Origin: Portulaca oleracea
Taxonomy: Eukaryota; Streptophyta; Magnoliopsida; Caryophyllales; Portulacaceae
Assembly: GCA_029582165.1 (NCBI GenBank)
Contig: CM055870.1
Span: 5,885,832 to 5,949,831, forward strand
DNA length: 64,000 nucleotides
Direction of reading: 5' to 3'
Notes under the pieces: model-generated
Databases searched by the model: none
The model's input: the letters and a program-made list of their open reading frames with translations, nothing else
What the model was told of the DNA's origin: nothing
In this document: in pieces, positions 59,951 through 64,000 of the stretch
Layout of the letters: each line of letters starts with the position of its first letter
Numbering within the stretch: the first letter of the stretch is position 1
Translations under genes and position numbers: made by a program

Positions 59951-60183
59951 ATATTAACTTACTAAAGTGAAAGTTCTCATTAAACCTCCTCTGCTTTTTT
60001 TTCATTGATTAATAAGTAACAAATAATTTCTAAATATCGGGTCAATTGGAATCAGTCTCTCTAAATTTCAAAATTTGGTAGTAAGATTGCTTTATCCAAC
60101 TCTTGCACACCTCACTTGGGCAAGATTTAGAGGATTGATTTTTGGTTTTCTTTATTATCTACATATTAAATCCATAAACTATA
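59951..60183. other. Short intergenic stretch
   Basis: AT-rich DNA between the broken copia and the GC-richer element at the right end. Nothing recognised. Confidence 0.3.
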
Positions 60184-61736
60184 TGTAATACCCCGGTGTA
60201 GGGCCCGCGGCCCGGAGGGCACGGTCCCCCACGGAAGGTCGATTCGACGTAGGGTTGCTTATCTTTTAAGGGGCGAAAATAAAAAACTTAAACTTTTCAC
60301 ATAACTGATTTTTCGAGGGTCGGATAAAAAGAAAACTAAAAAAAAAACGAAAATAGGGTCGGATCCACGCGGATTCTCGTACCCACTTCACCTAAATGCA
60401 CCCGGGTCTGCGCGGATTCCAGGGCCATTTGGGCCAAAACTTCGCCCGGATCCACGCGGATTCGGGGTCAGTTTTTGGCCGAGATGGTTCCTGGATCCGC
60501 GCGGATCCGAACCATTCTGGGTCGAAAATTTTCGGTGAGCAGAAAAACAGGAAAGAAAAAGAAAGAAAGAAAACAGGAAAAACCGGGCCGAGACAAGCGC
60601 AGATCCGCGCGGATCCGGTGCTCGCCCGAGCCGAAAAACGCTTCTTTTCAGTAAAAAGAAATAAGGAGTCGCCAGTTAATTTTTTTAAGTAAAATTAACA
60701 AAACTTAAAAATTTTGACTCCGGTCTCGAACCAAAAAAACAAGTTCGGGGGTAAAAATGCCGGTGTAGGGGGATGCCCTTGCACCGCCCGCCGAAGCGGC
60801 CCTTACTAGGTCGGGTTACATTAGAAAGAAGAAAAAGAGTAAAAGAAAGTTGTCACAAAATTTACTAAAATAACATGCAATTCAACAAAAGATTCTAAAG
60901 TTCACATAATCAAAGAGAAAAATAAAACGAAAGAAACAAATTACATCGGGCGGGGAACTAAAGGACTACATTGTTACATCTTTTCTTAAACCGGGAAACA
61001 AAACAAAAAAACTAAAAAAAATGAGTAAAATGAAGCGAATTATACCCCGAATCCGCGCAGATCTGATGGAAAATGGGTCGCCGGAAACTGATTCGGATCG
61101 GATGTGAGAATTCAGTGCAGCCGAAAGAGATTTGTCGAGGAAATCCGCGCGGATTTCCTTATGCTTCGTCGGGTCGAATTTTGTGTTCGTCAGTGTTAAA
61201 ATGTGAGTGCCCAGAAAAATCTCCGCTCCGAATACAAAAATTGCCAACCTCTGCTCCGGATCCGCGCGGATCCTTAAATAGACTCCCAAAATTGGCAACG
61301 GTTATCGACGGTTGGTGACGGTTGACGACGGTTGGCCAGTTATCGTCAAATCCGCGCCAACCCCGCACAACTACCAGATTGGTTGATCGAAGCAGATTGG
61401 CTTGGTAGGCAAAATCGCGCAACTCAACTGGGTCGGGTGATGAATCCGCGCAGATTGCATTCTAATTGGTCGGATCCGACCCAAAATATGGACCCAGCTT
61501 GGTATCCGGTATCAAAATCCGCGCCACCCCATTCTGGGCCCAAAAAGTGAAATCTGTGCGGATCCAGTCGTCTTGGCCCAAACCAGTGAAATCCGCGCAG
61601 ACCTACTTCAGCTCAATACTGAAAAAATCCGCGCCAACCCACATCTTTTGGCCCAAAAATTAAGAAATCCGCAGCTTCATTTTCTCGACCCCCGGGCTAG
61701 GCTGAAAATCTGCTTGACCCATTTTTGGTGTCTACA
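60184..61736 (+). mobile_element. Probable long LTR of a gypsy-type retroelement
   Basis: Starts TGTAATACCCCGGTGTAGGG, a start seen in many plant LTRs, and could end at TTTGGTGTCTACA (61724-61736). Inside, GGAGTCGCCAGTTAATTTTT (60664-60683) and the GGGATGCCCTTGCACCGCCC / CCTTACTAGGTCGGGTTACA block (60769-60828) are words I know from dicot LTR elements. It carries about 15 copies of the AATCCGCGCGGAT word. No second LTR is in the window, so the limits are inferred. Confidence 0.5.
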
Positions 61737-63459
61737 GATAGCCCCCACTTTGACTGAGTCTGAATAAGACGAAAGTCAAAGTATACTCTTGTAGTCAACT
61801 GGAGGTAGTCCAAACTTTGTTGACTTGACTTGCTGGAAATTATCCAGGCTTGAGCGATCCAAGGGTAGCTTGGTCTTCCGACCGGAGGTAGTCCGATGCT
61901 GATTGATTGCTGGATGTTGTCCAGGCTTCGACTTCCAAGGGTAGCTTGAAAGATATCCGGAATTTTGATTTGTAGCTAGCTTGACTGCTGGATATTACCC
62001 AGGCTTGTTATGCTTTTCCTGAAAAGGATAATTTTGTAAGTATTTTGATTTGCAAAAATAAGAAACACAGCTAAAAAGCAAAGTAATAAAATATGAAACT
62101 AAAGACGAAAAAAATAAAAACAAGAGAAAAATGCTAGTAAAGAGAATACTCCCTCAGTTATTTGTCTTTTACTCTCATGGCATTAAAGCCACTCACTCAC
62201 CTCACAACCACTCACTCACCTCACATTCACTCAATCTTTCTACACTCATCCCCTATCACTCACTCCTTATCTCCTCATTCTCTCTCTATCATTCACTTCA
62301 CTCAATCTCTCTACACTCAAAGCTCCATCTTTGCTCAAACATCCAGCCCCTTCTTCACTCCCGGCCAAAATCCGCGCGCTGTCGCCCATCTCCGGCTGAA
62401 ATTCGCGCCACCCCAGCTGAAGTCTGCACCAAACTCAGGAAATCCGCGCCATACTCAAGCCTCGCCATACCTCCCAGCTGAAATCCGCGCAGACCCAACT
62501 ATATCAAGGTAACAATGCTTGAGCTTTCAACCTTTATGTATAAAAAAAATGGGGAAATCCGCGCAAGTTTCAACAAAACCTAACATTTCCCTTGTATTTT
62601 CTTGAATTTGCAACGGTCGAAAGTTCACCATTTCTTCAGAACTCAGAAGAAATCCGCGCGAAGCTCCAGCCAATCCGCGCCATTCTTACAGTTTTAGGTC
62701 ATTTTCAGGCCATTTTCTTTGTACTGTAAACACTTGAGCTGAAAATTTTGTTCATCTTCCACACAGATCCGCGCAACTCCTTTTGATTTGGAGCCATTTT
62801 CGCTGCAACCCTGCTGAAATCCGCGTGATACCTCTCTGCCGTGAAGACTTGTACTGCTCAAAATCTAGCTCCAGCTCCAGGTGAAAAATTTGCCCAAAAC
62901 TGTCTCAACTCTAGTAAATCTGTGTGATTCTCGGTGGTTTTAAGCCATTTTGCTGAAATTCTAAGTTTACTCAAGTATCTAGCATGTATATGTAGAAATC
63001 TATGTGATTCCTTGCATTTCCTTGTGTTTACTTGAGTTTGCTTGAGAAACATAATATGTGTTGGGTGACAAAGCTTGTGCTAGAATAGCCAAACCCATGC
63101 ACACGTTACCGAGTCTTGAACTTAAATCTGTTAATGTTAAGTTTTGGACTTGTCTATCCCATTTGGTCACACAAATCCGCGTGACTCCTTTGGATTTTGG
63201 GCCAAAACGCACCCGGCCCAAAATCTGCGCGGATTCTCTCAAGTGGGCCCCAAAAACACCTCAACACAAATCCGCTCTTCGGCCCAAAATCTGCTAATCT
63301 GTGCGGATTTATTGGTTGGGCCCCGAAAATGTTTCGGCCCAAATCTGCGCGGATTTATTGGTTGGGCTCCAAAACTGCTTCGGCCCAAATCTGCGCGGAT
63401 TTATTGGTTGGGCTCCAAAACTGCTTCGGCCCAAATCCACGTGATTCTTTGGTTGTGCT
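61737..63459 (+). mobile_element. Internal part of the right-end retroelement, with repeated GCGC word
   Basis: Begins GATAGCCCCCACTTTGACTG. At 61800-62010 there are four or so imperfect repeats of a unit with CTGGAGGTAGTCC / GCTGGATNTTNTCCAGGCTT / CCAAGGGTAGCTTG. From 62360 the AAATCCGCGC word returns about 20 times. No long reading frame recognised. It may be LTR, untranslated leader or a host fragment; the assignment to the same element rests only on the shared word. Confidence 0.4.
63270..63450 (+). repeat. 46-bp tandem repeat, about 3.5 copies
   Basis: Unit TTCGGCCCAAATCTGCGCGG followed by ATTTATTGGTTGGGCTCC and AAAACTGC. Two central copies (about 63333-63424) are nearly identical; the outer ones have diverged. 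Each unit contains one GCGC word. Confidence 0.85.
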
Positions 63460-63462
63460 TTG

Positions 63463-63937
63463 GACCCTTGGGCGGCTTATGAGGTTACGGAAGATCAACT
63501 TCCGGACCTCGATACATTACAGGATATCAACTGTAGAAGGATCTTATTTGAAGGTCCTTTTACCTTCATATGGTACTGCGGGGAAAGGGTCACCCACCAA
63601 TGCATGCATGTATGGCCTCCGCTGGTACCAGTCAATCCACCGGCCAAGATGTTCTACCCCCGCTCCTTGACTTTCGATGAACTTGAAGTCAATCTCATGG
63701 GGATTCCTATTGGAAATTTGCTGATCATGGGGGCCAACTATGCCGCATCCATTCGACCACGCCTCATGGGACGCATGGTGAGTACTGTAAGAACTCCTTG
63801 CGACTTTCGCCCTTGTGTTGTAACTAACCCTGGTTAATTTGCAGGGCACTGGAACACCGGCAGTCCCTAACCCACTTGGTTTCAGACGTCGCCGCAGAAA
63901 CTGCCCCGAGCTCCCTTTATCTTCGAACAGCCCCGGG
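63463..63937 (+). CDS. Unrecognised spliced reading frame, runs toward the right edge
   Basis: Two exons join in phase: about 63463-63777 and 63845-63937, with a good donor (ATG|GTGAGT) and acceptor (TTTGCAG|GGC); a third donor GTAAGA follows at 63938, so the gene continues beyond it. The first exon reads WAAYEVTEDQLPDLDTLQDI, IWYCGERVTHQCMHVWPP and IGNLLIMGANYAASI; the second is Arg-rich (FRRRRRNCPELP). Frame and codon use look like real coding sequence. I do not know the family. No start codon is evident upstream, where the 46-bp repeats lie, so the 5' exon may be elsewhere or the gene may be part of the retroelement. Confidence 0.5.
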
Positions 63938-64000
63938 GTAAGACTTTTAGTTCCAAAATAATGAATACCCTCCAACTCTCCGTCCAAGTATTTATTCTTA

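Noticed and set aside
60966..63342. Many overlapping frames with IRADP or IRANP repeats in both strands
   Set aside because: The repeated peptides are just the repeated DNA word read in a frame; no domain or codon bias supports a protein.
1..64000. CRISPR arrays, bacterial operons, phage genes or a prokaryotic defence system
   Set aside because: The window is plant nuclear DNA with spliced genes; no regularly spaced direct repeats with unique spacers are present.

Overview
This is nuclear DNA from a flowering plant, most likely a eudicot. The genes have many exons with short GT-AG introns in AT-rich DNA, and the spaces between them are full of plant transposable elements (Stowaway and Tourist MITEs, hAT, Mutator-like, Ty1/copia, LINE). 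The exact family of plant cannot be read from the sequence.

The gene backbone, left to right, is: the 3' part of a ubiquitin-like/BAG6-type (CIP73-like) gene (13-9310, +); the cytosolic tRNA 2-thiolase CTU1/NCS6 (11191-15337, +); a small membrane-anchored coiled-coil protein (17044-17406, +); an SKU5-similar monocopper-oxidase-like protein (26086-30867, +); peroxisomal enoyl-CoA hydratase 2 (about 34376-41805, +); tRNA pseudouridine synthase PUS10 (43840-49196, +); and prolyl oligopeptidase (50561-56744 or 57041, -), which faces PUS10 tail to tail. From memory, Arabidopsis carries PUS10, POP, ECH2, SKS5 and a CTU1-type gene as neighbours around At1g76120-At1g76170, so this looks like an old conserved gene block. 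The genes do not form one pathway: two act on tRNA, one on peroxisomal fatty acid oxidation, one at the cell wall and one on peptides.

The spaces are recent insertions on top of that block. The clearest are: a 2.05 kb Mutator-like element with a 10-bp target duplication carrying a GRF zinc-finger gene fragment (31543-33594); a 3.5 kb copia retroelement with a 5-bp target duplication inside ECH2 intron 3, which kept only gag and protease and was itself hit by another element in its 5' LTR (35280-38811); a hAT element with a perfect 8-bp target duplication and a Stowaway inside it (42495-43272); four related Stowaway MITEs; two long foldback elements; a broken LINE end (about 18400-18710); and a scrambled copia (57480-59950). 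The right end (60184-64000) is a different kind of DNA: a probable large LTR retroelement with more than 30 dispersed copies of a CpG-rich word around AAATCCGCGCGGATTT, followed by an unrecognised spliced reading frame running off the edge.

The points most worth checking are the GCGC-word field, the ECH2 gene whose first exon has no ATG and sits next to an LTR-like promoter, the Mutator element with captured GRF finger, the 76-bp tRNA-like insert between 23-bp direct repeats, and the possible plastid or mitochondrial form of prolyl oligopeptidase.
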